A stretch of 64,000 nucleotides of DNA from assembly GCA_002436185.1 (NCBI GenBank), contig DJKX01000032.1, forward strand, positions 1 to 64,000, read 5' to 3'. This DNA is from Fidelibacterota bacterium UBA6531 (GTDB lineage: Bacteria > Fidelibacterota > Marinisomatia > Marinisomatales > TCS55). The translations under genes and the position numbers were made by a program. Position 1 is the stretch's first letter. Every line of letters starts with the position of its first letter. The notes under the pieces are model-generated. The model saw nothing but the letters and a program-made list of their open reading frames with translations, made no database searches and was not told where the DNA came from. Positions 1 through 8,694 of this stretch are shown here, piece by piece.

Positions 1-582
1 ATGACGGCGATAATGACGCATAAAAGGTGGTGTTAATAAACCGATCTTTGAGAAAATATATACAAGTACCGGTAATTCAAAAATGATACCGCTCCCTAAC
101 ATGAGCCATGTAATAAAACTAAAATAATAATTGATTGAATAATTATTTTGAATGTCTCCAGTTCCCAAGGATGAAAAAAATTGTAAAGAAAAAGGGATCA
201 TAACTTTATAGGAAAAAACAACACCAATAAGAAAAGATATATAACTGAAAACAACAAGTGGTATCATGAATTTTTTTTCACTTTTATGCAATCCAGGTGC
301 AATGAATTTTGCCAAGTGGTAAGTGATAACAGGTAATGCCAGAATAAAACCACCCACAATCGCTAAACCCCATTTAATCATAAACATTCCTTGGACAGTG
401 AGTACCTGCAGTTCCATGGGTGAATCAATATGTTCAGTTGGCGCTATTAAAAGAGCGATGATATCATCAATAAATAAAAATGCCACCATACCACCAACGA
501 TGATGGCTGCCAACGATTTAATTAATCGCCAACGTAATTCTTCAAGATGGTCCAGAAAAGGCATTTCGTTTGACTTACTCAT
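1..582 (-). CDS. tatC: Sec-independent (Tat) translocase subunit TatC, 3' end outside window
   Basis: TatC is the polytopic inner-membrane receptor of the twin-arginine pathway, which exports folded proteins. The frame opens at an ATG at 582 and is open to base 1 (194 codons), so the C-terminus lies outside the window. The N-terminus carries the family hallmark FLDHLEELRWRL (residues 9-20), followed by several hydrophobic segments separated by short loops, including a KFIAPGLHKSEKK loop typical of the region after the second membrane span. TatC is usually about 240-260 residues, so roughly 50-60 residues are missing. Its start overlaps the end of meaB by 8 bp, which suggests translational coupling and co-transcription. 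Confidence 0.95.
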   Translation of the reverse strand, partial: MSKSNEMPFLDHLEELRWRLIKSLAAIIVGGMVAFLFIDDIIALLIAPTEHIDSPMELQVLTVQGMFMIKWGLAIVGGFILALPVITYHLAKFIAPGLHKSEKKFMIPLVVFSYISFLIGVVFSYKVMIPFSLQFFSSLGTGDIQNNYSINYYFSFITWLMLGSGIIFELPVLVYIFSKIGLLTPPFMRHYRRH

Positions 583-1510
583 GCTTTAATAATGATTCAG
601 ATATTTCATGGGGAGAGGCTTTGATTGAATCAATTGAATTTGTTTTCTTTTCCAATGCTTCCCGTTTTTCAGATGTCCAGAAATCACCCAATAATTTTTC
701 CTGGACTAATCCCAACACTCTGTTGCGATGCCGTTCCAATCGTTTATTATTCAGAAAACCATTCAATTTCATTTTTTCCATTTGATCATGAATTCCTGCA
801 AATAATTCTGTAATTCCTGTTCCATCATTTGCTATAGTCGTAAAAACGGGTGGTTCCGGTTTATCGCCTCTTGTGGCAGTATGAAGTATATTCTGTAATA
901 ATTGAGCCAGTCTATTCGCTCCGTCTCTATCGGCCTTATTGATAATGAAAAGATCAGCTATTTCAATTAAGCCCGCTTTCATCATCTGAATTTCATCTCC
1001 GGATTCCGGTACAAGTACAACGATAGTCAAATCAACAGCTTTCGCAACGTCATGTTCTCCTTGACCAACGCCCACTGTTTCAAAAATAATTATTTCTTTT
1101 CCGCTAGCAGCCAGAACATCTCCTACATCCTGGGCTTTTCGAGCAAGGCCTCCTAAATCTCCATGAGTTCCCATGCTGCGGATAAATACTTTTTCCTCCC
1201 AAGTATACCGGTTCATTCGCACCCTATCACCTAGCAATGCCCCTCCGGTAAATGGACTTGTTGGATCAATTGCCACTACACCAACGGATTTTCCGTGCTC
1301 GATAAATTGTTGAATCAGCTGATCTGTTAATGTACTTTTTCCTGATCCAGGAGGACCGGTAATACCAAGGCGAATCGACTGTGTACTGTTTTCGTGGAGG
1401 TCGATAAAAAAATCATCATTCAACGTTTCATCAAATTCAATTCTGCTGATGACACGTGAAAGCGTACGGTGATCGTTGGTTCTGACACCTTCGATAAGAC
1501 GTTTATCCAT
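575..1510 (-). CDS. meaB: MeaB/ArgK-family GTPase, methylmalonyl-CoA mutase chaperone
   Basis: MeaB-type G proteins guard and reload the adenosylcobalamin cofactor of methylmalonyl-CoA mutase and related acyl-CoA mutases in the cytoplasm. The 311-residue product has the P-loop GPPGSGKST (residues 52-60), the family segment DPTSPFTGGALLGDR (72-86), the ETVGVGQ G3-type motif (144-150) and NKAD (191-194) for guanine specificity. Length matches the family (about 310-330). No mutase gene is in the window, so the client must be encoded elsewhere. The 3' end overlaps tatC by 8 bp and the start lies 18 bp downstream of the Crp-family gene, so the three may be one transcript. Confidence 0.93.
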   Translation of the reverse strand: MDKRLIEGVRTNDHRTLSRVISRIEFDETLNDDFFIDLHENSTQSIRLGITGPPGSGKSTLTDQLIQQFIEHGKSVGVVAIDPTSPFTGGALLGDRVRMNRYTWEEKVFIRSMGTHGDLGGLARKAQDVGDVLAASGKEIIIFETVGVGQGEHDVAKAVDLTIVVLVPESGDEIQMMKAGLIEIADLFIINKADRDGANRLAQLLQNILHTATRGDKPEPPVFTTIANDGTGITELFAGIHDQMEKMKLNGFLNNKRLERHRNRVLGLVQEKLLGDFWTSEKREALEKKTNSIDSIKASPHEISESLLKHE

Positions 1511-1528
1511 GGTGGAAAATTTAGGGTT

Positions 1529-2242
1529 TTATGAGAATGCCCTGCAAAAGGCAGAATAATCAAATATTTTCAGGTCTCGACCTTCACGTTTAACTAGACC
1601 TTTTTCTTCTAAAAGTGAAAGTGTCCGCGAAACTGTTTCCCTTGAAGTGCCCGCCATATTCGCGATATCCTGCTGATAAGGAAGATTATTAATACTTACA
1701 TTACCATTTTTTATTTTTCCCAATTCTTCAGAAAGACGAACCAGTGTCATACCGATTCGATGTTCAACATCACTTAAAGAAAGACTTTCGATCTGTTGAT
1801 CACTTTTTCTCAATCGGAGAGCTAATTCTTCCAATAGACTAATGGCAATTTGTGGAAAAGTCTGAAGAATATCCAAAAAGTCATTTCTCGAAAGTGTAAG
1901 GACTTCAGATTCATCCAAAGCAACAACGTTGGCTGATCGTCCTTCTCCATCGAGTAAAGACATTTCACCGAAAAAGTCTCCTTCACCCAACATGGCTAGA
2001 ATCACTTCTCGACCATCATCGCTCAAACGAGTGATTTTAACGCTACCGCTGGCAATAACAAAAAATGTTTCACCCATAGCTTCTTCGAGGAGAATCATTT
2101 GACCTTGTGTGAACGAACGAGAGACCATTTTATCTGACATGGTAACAACATCTTTTTCGCTCAAATCCCTGAAAATGGGGACAGTGTGTAGGAGAGCAAT
2201 TTTATCCATAGACAAAAATACAGGATTTTTAGTGTATTTCAA
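1529..2242 (-). CDS. Crp/Fnr-family transcriptional regulator
   Basis: This is a 237-residue cytoplasmic DNA-binding regulator. Residues about 15-130 form a cyclic-nucleotide-binding-type beta roll (IFRDLSEKD start, GDFFGEMSLLDGEGRSA phosphate-binding-cassette-like segment), followed by the long dimerisation helix and a C-terminal winged helix with DIANMAGTSRETVSRTL as recognition region. The GEMSLLDGEGRSA stretch resembles the cAMP pocket, but ligand identity cannot be told from sequence. It lacks the N-terminal cysteine cluster of Fnr, so it is unlikely to be an Fe-S oxygen sensor. A second ATG at codon 12 (base 2209) gives a more usual N-terminus and could be the true start; neither has an obvious ribosome binding site. 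It lies upstream of meaB-tatC and is divergent from rpsT. Confidence 0.9.
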   Translation of the reverse strand: MKYTKNPVFLSMDKIALLHTVPIFRDLSEKDVVTMSDKMVSRSFTQGQMILLEEAMGETFFVIASGSVKITRLSDDGREVILAMLGEGDFFGEMSLLDGEGRSANVVALDESEVLTLSRNDFLDILQTFPQIAISLLEELALRLRKSDQQIESLSLSDVEHRIGMTLVRLSEELGKIKNGNVSINNLPYQQDIANMAGTSRETVSRTLSLLEEKGLVKREGRDLKIFDYSAFCRAFS

Positions 2243-2334
2243 ATCATGAAAATCAGTAATTCTTTCTTTGGGTTTTTGCTTTTTAAAGGATAATTTTCCA
2301 ACCGAATTTTTTCATTAAAAAGGATATTTTATTT

Positions 2335-2589
2335 ATGGATAGACATCCCCAACAAATTAAGAGGGAAAGACAGGACAAGAATCGGCGTGCAAAGAACATT
2401 GCTGATATGTCCAAACTACGCAGTGCAATAAAAAATGTTTTGGCATCGACAAAACAAGATGAGGCAGATAAGCTATATAAACAAGCAGTAAGCATCATCG
2501 ATAAAGCTGCGGGTAAAGGACTGATTAAAAAGAATACTGCTGCGCGACGGAAGTCCCGAATTACACGTCATTTGAATTCTCTTGCGTAA
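2335..2589 (+). CDS. rpsT: 30S ribosomal protein S20
   Basis: The 84-residue, strongly basic protein has the S20 signature: a helical hairpin beginning with a Q-RER-K-R-N stretch, followed by SKLRSAIKNVLAS and ending in KKNTAARRKSRITRHLN. S20 binds 16S rRNA early in 30S assembly. The ATG at 2335 is preceded by AAGGA about nine bases upstream, supporting the start. It stands alone on the plus strand, divergent from the Crp-family gene, and ends just before a strong hairpin terminator shared with the convergent guaB. Confidence 0.97.
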   Translation: MDRHPQQIKRERQDKNRRAKNIADMSKLRSAIKNVLASTKQDEADKLYKQAVSIIDKAAGKGLIKKNTAARRKSRITRHLNSLA

Positions 2590-2608
2590 ATTCTACAAAA
2601 TACAATAA

Positions 2609-2636
2609 CAAAAAGCCCCGTAAACGGGGCTTTTTG
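2609..2636. terminator. Bidirectional rho-independent terminator between rpsT and guaB
   Basis: A perfect 12-bp inverted repeat: CAAAAAGCCCCG at 2609-2620, loop TAAA, CGGGGCTTTTTG at 2625-2636. The G+C core is flanked by A5 and T5 tracts, so it can terminate both rpsT (plus) and the guaB-hutH transcript (minus). Confidence 0.93.
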
Positions 2637-2683
2637 TTTGACTAGATGATTGTTGAAGATATTAAATCATTCAATCATTATTC

Positions 2684-4156
2684 TTATCCATCTGACACCT
2701 GATAATTAGGCGCTTCTTTCACAATGCGTACTTCATGAGGGTGATTTTCCTTAACTCCCGCTGCTGTAATCTGAATAAATACAGCATTTTTATGATATGA
2801 ATTCAAATCTTTCGCGCCGCAATATCCCATTGAAGCTCTTAATCCGCCTACGAGTTGATGAATCGTATTTCGCACAGATCCCCTGTAAGGAACGATTCCT
2901 TCTATTCCTTCGGGAACCAATTTGGTCGCTTCAGCACCTTCCTGAAAATAACGGTCACCGCTCCCTTCTTTCATTGCCCCCATGGACCCCATTCCGCGAT
3001 AGGCTTTATACTGGCGGCCTTCATACAAAATAGTTTCGCCGGGACTTTCTTCCATCCCGGCTAACAAGCTTCCCAGCATAACGGATTCAGCTCCCGATGC
3101 TAATGCTTTTGCAATATCACCACTGTAACGAATTCCTCCATCTGCAATAATGGGTATATCTTTTTTTGATGCAGTATCGACACAATTCATCACAGCTGTT
3201 AATTGAGGGACACCTACACCGGCAATCACACGTGTTGTACAACTGGCGCCTGCTCCAATTCCCACTTTTACGCAATCAACCCCCGCATCTATTAATGCAT
3301 CTACTGCATCTGCTGTTGCCACATTACCGGCAATTAGATCAATGCGATCTCCTAATTTTTTCTTAATGGCTTCTACTTTAGCTAATACACCCAATGAGTG
3401 ACCATGAGCTGTGTCAACTACCACCACATCAACATGAGCATTGGTTAATGCTTCTGCTCTTTCCAAAGAATCTTCGCCCACGCCTACAGCTGCTCCAACA
3501 CGTAAACGCCCATTTACATCTATGCACGCATGGGGGAAATCTTCCTTTTTCTGAATATCTTTTACAGTAATCAATCCAGCCAGTTTACCATTCTCATCAA
3601 CCACTAAAAGTTTTTCAATGCGATACTCTTGCAAAATATCTTTCGCTTTATCCAACGTAGTACCAACGGGTACTGTGATCAATTTATCAGATGTCATACA
3701 ATCTGATACTTTCAAATCCAGATTTGTTTCAAAACGAATGTCGCGGTTTGTCAGGATGCCAATAAGTTTATCACCTTCCAAAACAGGCAAACCGCTTACA
3801 TGATAATGAGACATGGCCTCTTTAGCTTCACGAATTGTCTTATCCTTTTTCATCGTCACCGGATCCATGATCATTCCGCTTTCGGAGCGTTTTACACGAT
3901 CAACCATTTTGACTTGTTCTTCAATTGATAAATTTTTATGAATAACACCGATTCCGCCTTCCCGAGCCAGCGCAATGGCCATCTTGCTTTCAGTCACCGT
4001 ATCCATGGCAGCGCTCATCAAAGGAATATTCATTGTTATATTTTTCGTAAGGCGTGTACGAATTTCAACTGCTCGTGGAAGAATAGAAGATTTTTGGGGC
4101 ACAAGTAGCACATCGTCAAATGTGTAAGCTGCTTCAAATGGTGGACGGTTTTTCAA
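2684..4156 (-). CDS. guaB: Inosine-5'-monophosphate dehydrogenase
   Basis: GuaB oxidises IMP to XMP with NAD+, the committed step of GTP synthesis. The 490-residue protein has the N-terminal TFDDVLLVP motif (12-20), two CBS domains (about 95-205), the catalytic loop with nucleophile Cys306 in GAGASCTTR, the phosphate site ADGGIRYSGD (339-348) and the flap SMGAMKEGS. The loop reads GIGAGASCTTR rather than the common GIGPGSICTTR, but the cysteine and following TTR are intact. The start is a TTG at 4156: GGAG lies at 4165-4162, inside the last sense codon of hutH, and only two bases separate the hutH stop from the TTG. This arrangement implies translational coupling to hutH. Confidence 0.96.
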   Translation of the reverse strand: MKNRPPFEAAYTFDDVLLVPQKSSILPRAVEIRTRLTKNITMNIPLMSAAMDTVTESKMAIALAREGGIGVIHKNLSIEEQVKMVDRVKRSESGMIMDPVTMKKDKTIREAKEAMSHYHVSGLPVLEGDKLIGILTNRDIRFETNLDLKVSDCMTSDKLITVPVGTTLDKAKDILQEYRIEKLLVVDENGKLAGLITVKDIQKKEDFPHACIDVNGRLRVGAAVGVGEDSLERAEALTNAHVDVVVVDTAHGHSLGVLAKVEAIKKKLGDRIDLIAGNVATADAVDALIDAGVDCVKVGIGAGASCTTRVIAGVGVPQLTAVMNCVDTASKKDIPIIADGGIRYSGDIAKALASGAESVMLGSLLAGMEESPGETILYEGRQYKAYRGMGSMGAMKEGSGDRYFQEGAEATKLVPEGIEGIVPYRGSVRNTIHQLVGGLRASMGYCGAKDLNSYHKNAVFIQITAAGVKENHPHEVRIVKEAPNYQVSDG

Positions 4157-4158
4157 TT

Positions 4159-5685
4159 TTACTCCAAATTTACTGATTTTATTACACTATCAACTATTTT
4201 ACCACTTCGAATTAATCCGGCTATTGTTATCATATCCTCGTGCAACGGATGATCACCTTTTGACAAGCGCACGTGCCGTTTCAACAAATTCAAAACCTTC
4301 AAAGGTCCTTTTCCCGGTTTGAGTCCCTTATGAAATTCTGCAGTCGCAGTCGCTGCAACATAAAGTTCGATGGCCAAAATCTGGGTTACGTTTTCAATTA
4401 TACGTAAACATTTTCGGCCGGCCCAAGGTGCCATGCTTACAAAATCCTCCTGACCGGCCGATGTGGATAACGAATCTATTGATGCCGGGTGAGCCAGAGT
4501 TTTATTTTCAGAAGCCAAAGATGCCGCAGTAACATGAGCCATCATAAAACCGGACTCCAATCCGGGATTATGAGCAACAAACATGGGAATTTTATTATCA
4601 ATTCCCTTCATAAAATTATTGATTCTCCTTTCGGAAATAGCACCGATTTCAGTAATAGAAATAGATAATGTATCCAAAGATTGGGCAACAGCTTCTGCAT
4701 GAAAATGACCACTGTTGCGAATTTCCTTTTCAGAAAATATAAGGGGATTGTCGCTTATACTATTCGCTTCATTTTCTACAATATTTTTTGCCGATTTGTA
4801 TAATTCCCTACTGGCACCATGAACATGTGGAATACAGCGAAAACTATAGGGATCCTGGACACGGTCACAATCAACATGATCATTCACAATTGCACTCTTT
4901 TCTAATAAACGCCATACATTTCCCGCAGACTGAGCTTGTCCCTGATGTTTCTTAAGTTTATGTATTTTTGCTTCAAACACATTTCGACTAGATAAGCTGG
5001 CTTCCACAGACATTGCTCCGGAAATATCTGATGTCTTCAATAAATTATCAACAGCCAGAAGTGCTTTGATTCCCAATGCAGAAGATACCTGTGTTCCATT
5101 AATCATAGATATACCTTCTTTCGCTTCCAACACAATTGGATCCAAACCTGCTTCCTTGATGGCCATCAACGCAGGCATGATACGGTCCTGAAAATGGACA
5201 TTTCCTTCACCAATCAAACCCATGGCCAAATGAGATAATGGAGTCAAATCTCCGCTGGCTCCTACGGATCCCTGCCGGGGGATTACCGGTAAAATATCAT
5301 GATTAATGAAATCGACTAATTGCTTTGCTAGTGCCGGGCGAACTCCGCTATACCCTTGAGCAAATGTCATCAATTTTAGAATCATGATCAGGCGAGTTAT
5401 TCCTGAATCGAACGGTTTGCCCACTCCGGCTGAATGACTTCTTACCAGGTTCAGTTGTAATTTATTTTGATCTGATTCCGGGATTGACACTTTACTTAAT
5501 TTGCCAAAGCCGGTATTGACACCGTAAATATTAACTCCGCTTGCAAGAAGTACTTTGAGATTTTGATGTGATTTTTTGATAGTTTGACGAGCGTCAGGTG
5601 TCAGGCGGACTTTACCGTGCGCCTCGAGGAAAGACTGGAAATCTGCAATATGCAAAAAAGTCTTCGAAATAGATAGGGTTCCCAT
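4159..5685 (-). CDS. hutH: Histidine ammonia-lyase
   Basis: HutH deaminates L-histidine to urocanate. The 508-residue protein has the Ala-Ser-Gly triad (143-145) in GSVGASGDLTPLSHLA that cyclises to the MIO electrophile, the active-site YGVNTGFGKLS segment (54-64), and Ser83-His84 in VRSHSAG. The serine-histidine pair favours histidine over tyrosine or phenylalanine as substrate. The family segments RVQDPYSFRC and QEDFVSM are present. No hutU, hutI or hutG gene is adjacent; it sits directly upstream of guaB with a two-base gap. A linked purine/histidine role or urocanate production for another purpose is possible but unproven. The 192-base gap upstream should hold its promoter. Confidence 0.92.
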   Translation of the reverse strand: MGTLSISKTFLHIADFQSFLEAHGKVRLTPDARQTIKKSHQNLKVLLASGVNIYGVNTGFGKLSKVSIPESDQNKLQLNLVRSHSAGVGKPFDSGITRLIMILKLMTFAQGYSGVRPALAKQLVDFINHDILPVIPRQGSVGASGDLTPLSHLAMGLIGEGNVHFQDRIMPALMAIKEAGLDPIVLEAKEGISMINGTQVSSALGIKALLAVDNLLKTSDISGAMSVEASLSSRNVFEAKIHKLKKHQGQAQSAGNVWRLLEKSAIVNDHVDCDRVQDPYSFRCIPHVHGASRELYKSAKNIVENEANSISDNPLIFSEKEIRNSGHFHAEAVAQSLDTLSISITEIGAISERRINNFMKGIDNKIPMFVAHNPGLESGFMMAHVTAASLASENKTLAHPASIDSLSTSAGQEDFVSMAPWAGRKCLRIIENVTQILAIELYVAATATAEFHKGLKPGKGPLKVLNLLKRHVRLSKGDHPLHEDMITIAGLIRSGKIVDSVIKSVNLE

Positions 5686-5877
5686 TAGGGAATTTATGAG
5701 GAGTAATCAATACAATAAAATATCAATTATAGTTTATTAAATCACATATGCCTAATTCTTAAATCTCTGTAATTGGCTTTCCTCTAGATGAAAGTCATCT
5801 TATAATGGCTCATACTTTTCTGGATAAAATAAAAGATGCAGATGAGAAAAAACTACTTCTGTCTGATCTAAAAACGA

Positions 5878-8694
5878 TTACTTAATCAATTCTTCAACAA
5901 TTGAAAAGGGTTCCATTTGCACCGGAATGGTATCACTAAAAATAGAACCGTAGCGTTTTTCGACGATTCGCTCATCCATAACAATAAATAGTCCTTCATC
6001 TTCAATCGTACGGATCAACCGACCAAATCCCTGACGGAATCTCACCACAGCTTCCGGTACGCTGAAATCCATGAACGAATTCCTGCCCTGCTGCTGAAGC
6101 ATATTGCTGTACGCTTGAACGCGTGGTTCAGTAGGGACACTGAATGGTAATTTTGATATAATCAATATTTCCAGCAGATCCCGTGGCAGATCCACTCCTT
6201 CCCAAAAAGCATTCGTACCCAACAGAATACCGTTCTTTACGCGGTGCATACCTCGGAGCATGGCGTAACGGGATGAACCGGCAACTTGGGCAAATAAAGG
6301 AAGTTCACGACCTCCCGGTTTCGTTTGCAATTCATGATAAACATGGTTGAGAGCTGCGCGAGACGTAAACAATGCCATAATCCGCTTTCCGGTATGTTTA
6401 TGACATTCATAGATTACATCTGCTACCAACTTTGGATTCTGGCCATTTTTCCCTTTGTATTGAAAGTATCGCACTTGATCTTCATAATAAAAAGGGCTGT
6501 GAAACTCTGCAGTGTGTACATAATCATTATCCAAAAATGCGAGACCTGATCGCTGCAGAAAATAATCGAAACTTTCTTCAACTCGAAGTGTAGCCGATGT
6601 TAAAATACATTGCTTAATTGAATCAAAAAATGTGCGCGCCAAGTCCTCTGCAATATCTATGGGTGCACCATTAACTGATATATGTAAATCTTGCTCACCG
6701 CCCCGACCTTGACGATATTGACCCTGTTGCCAATAAACCCACCCGTTCTGCTGGTCGTGGGTTAACAAAGCAACTTCTGTCTGCAGTTTTTCTATAACCT
6801 CGATACTATGTTCAAACAATTGTACAACATCACCCAATTCTTCATTTCCGGGATCCAATTTCTGCAATTGAACCAAAACTCCTTTTATCGATTCATTGAC
6901 TTCAGATAATGCTAATTCAAATTCCTGTAGTTGCGATAATACAGAACTGTATCCTTCCGCTAGGTCTTGGAGCATTATATGCTGGGGATAAGGAATATCT
7001 ATTTTAATTCTTCCGGAAATGACACCTGCAAGATCATCAAAAAATACCTTACCAAATTCTCGAGAAGTAACACAACTTTCCTGCAATGATTTGAAATGCA
7101 TTTTCAATTCCGAATTATCATCCAACAACAGTTCAAGCTTTTGCGTCCATCGCTTGGCGCTTGTTGTATTTGGATCTATAATATCCAAAATGGCATTCAC
7201 TTTAAACATATTCACTTGAAGCGAAAGCTGATCATAAGCAACATCCACAAGATTATGAGCTTCATCAATAATAACAGCTTCATATTCCGGTAATATTCCA
7301 GGATTATTCATGTTTGAAAGCAGTAGAGCATGGTTGACAATAATTACTTGAGAATCATGCACTGCTTGACGCAAAGAGCCAAAATAACAACCATTATTTC
7401 CGGAACACAAAGATGTTGTACAAAATCCCGGTTCACTCTGGATCATTTCCGCAATCCTAAAAGGACGGAATCCCCAAAAACCAGCGCATTCTGATAAGTC
7501 CCCCGATTGGGTAACGTTGAGCCACGCTATAATTGGAAATAATGATTCTATTTCATTTTTGCGCAACAATTGATGGGCATCAGCAATAAGCCAATTTAGT
7601 CGAGTTAAACAAATATAATTATTTCGTCCTTTTAAAATCATGGCATGGAGAGGCACATCCAGCGCCTCCGCCAATAACGGCAAATCCTTGTTGAACAATT
7701 GATCCTGTAAATGTTTTGTATGACATGAAATCACTACGGGACTTTCATTTTCATTACTAAATGCTTTTTGCAATGCAGGAAAAAGGTATGCCATGGATTT
7801 TCCCAAACCGGTACCGGCTTCTATGGCACTGTAACTTTGTTCATCATTCAAAATTTTGGTAACATACTCGCCATATTCCTGCTGTGATTTACGAGCTTCA
7901 TACGTTTCCATTACTTGATTTAATCGACCGCCTTCAGCAAAAACATCTTCAACGGATAATTTTGATAAATCACTCTGACCTGTGGCAACAAAAACATTAC
8001 TGTATAATTGTTTATCAATTTCAGATTCCACCAAACCCGTTTTGAGATTACCCTCATTTTTCAATGCATGACTGATATTGATGTATAAAGGACCATTGTG
8101 CATATCATGATTTTTAGATATCCCTATAATTTTTGAAAAGACTTCCAAAGGATAACTGGCAGCTTCGTGTACTAAATGGTGAAAAATGATACCTGTATTT
8201 TCAGTATCCGCTTCCGCACGGTGTGAGCCCACTGCGGACATATTGAAATATTCTGCAATTGACCCCAAACTGTGAGTAGGATGAAAAAATAAAAATGTTC
8301 GTGCCAATTGGAGGGTATCATATAAGTGATGTTCGACTATTTTTTTATCATAACGCTCACAGAGATTATTTAAGAAATTAATATCAAATGAAATATTGTG
8401 AGCGACTAATGGATAATCTTCCATAAAGTCGAGAATATCATCTACAATATTTCGTTCAACCGGTGCATCGGAAACCATGGCATTTGAAATACCAGTAATA
8501 TCAGTAATGAATGAATCAATTTGCCGTTCTGGATTTACTAAAGTGACAAATCGGTCAACAGCCTCGCCCCCTTCAAACTTGATGGCCGCAATTTCAATGA
8601 TGCGGTCATTTTCCGGGCTTAAGCCTGTTGTTTCAAAATCAAATGCTATATAAGTGGAAAGATCTAGTTTGCGAAGGAGTTCTTTATGAGCCAT
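5878..8694 (-). CDS. DnaQ-like 3'-5' exonuclease fused to DinG-family Fe-S helicase
   Basis: The 938-residue protein joins two DNA-processing modules. Residues about 12-180 are a DEDDh exonuclease like the DNA polymerase III epsilon subunit: Asp19 and Glu21 in FDFETTG, the AHNISFDINFL block, and the closing HRAEADTE. Residues about 265-930 are a superfamily 2 XPD/DinG-type helicase: Walker A AGTGLGKS (293-300), IIDEAH (475-480), GTNAFWEGVDLP and QGFGRLIRT (motif VI). Four cysteines (362, 425, 430, 436) between motifs I and II match the 4Fe-4S ligands of this family. Such fusions occur in many Firmicutes and FCB bacteria. The start codon shares one base with the stop of the upstream flavoprotein gene (TAATG), so it is the last gene of a long operon. 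Confidence 0.93.
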   Translation of the reverse strand: MAHKELLRKLDLSTYIAFDFETTGLSPENDRIIEIAAIKFEGGEAVDRFVTLVNPERQIDSFITDITGISNAMVSDAPVERNIVDDILDFMEDYPLVAHNISFDINFLNNLCERYDKKIVEHHLYDTLQLARTFLFFHPTHSLGSIAEYFNMSAVGSHRAEADTENTGIIFHHLVHEAASYPLEVFSKIIGISKNHDMHNGPLYINISHALKNEGNLKTGLVESEIDKQLYSNVFVATGQSDLSKLSVEDVFAEGGRLNQVMETYEARKSQQEYGEYVTKILNDEQSYSAIEAGTGLGKSMAYLFPALQKAFSNENESPVVISCHTKHLQDQLFNKDLPLLAEALDVPLHAMILKGRNNYICLTRLNWLIADAHQLLRKNEIESLFPIIAWLNVTQSGDLSECAGFWGFRPFRIAEMIQSEPGFCTTSLCSGNNGCYFGSLRQAVHDSQVIIVNHALLLSNMNNPGILPEYEAVIIDEAHNLVDVAYDQLSLQVNMFKVNAILDIIDPNTTSAKRWTQKLELLLDDNSELKMHFKSLQESCVTSREFGKVFFDDLAGVISGRIKIDIPYPQHIMLQDLAEGYSSVLSQLQEFELALSEVNESIKGVLVQLQKLDPGNEELGDVVQLFEHSIEVIEKLQTEVALLTHDQQNGWVYWQQGQYRQGRGGEQDLHISVNGAPIDIAEDLARTFFDSIKQCILTSATLRVEESFDYFLQRSGLAFLDNDYVHTAEFHSPFYYEDQVRYFQYKGKNGQNPKLVADVIYECHKHTGKRIMALFTSRAALNHVYHELQTKPGGRELPLFAQVAGSSRYAMLRGMHRVKNGILLGTNAFWEGVDLPRDLLEILIISKLPFSVPTEPRVQAYSNMLQQQGRNSFMDFSVPEAVVRFRQGFGRLIRTIEDEGLFIVMDERIVEKRYGSIFSDTIPVQMEPFSIVEELIK

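Noticed and set aside
2641..2683. ATTGATTG-like repeats downstream of the guaB terminator region
   Set aside because: Short, imperfect and also seen by chance elsewhere in the A+T-rich gaps.
5763..5885. Plus-strand open frame before and into the end of the DnaQ-DinG gene, with an ATG at 5805
   Set aside because: Only 26 codons from the ATG, no ribosome binding site, and it overlaps the 3' end of a well-supported gene on the other strand.
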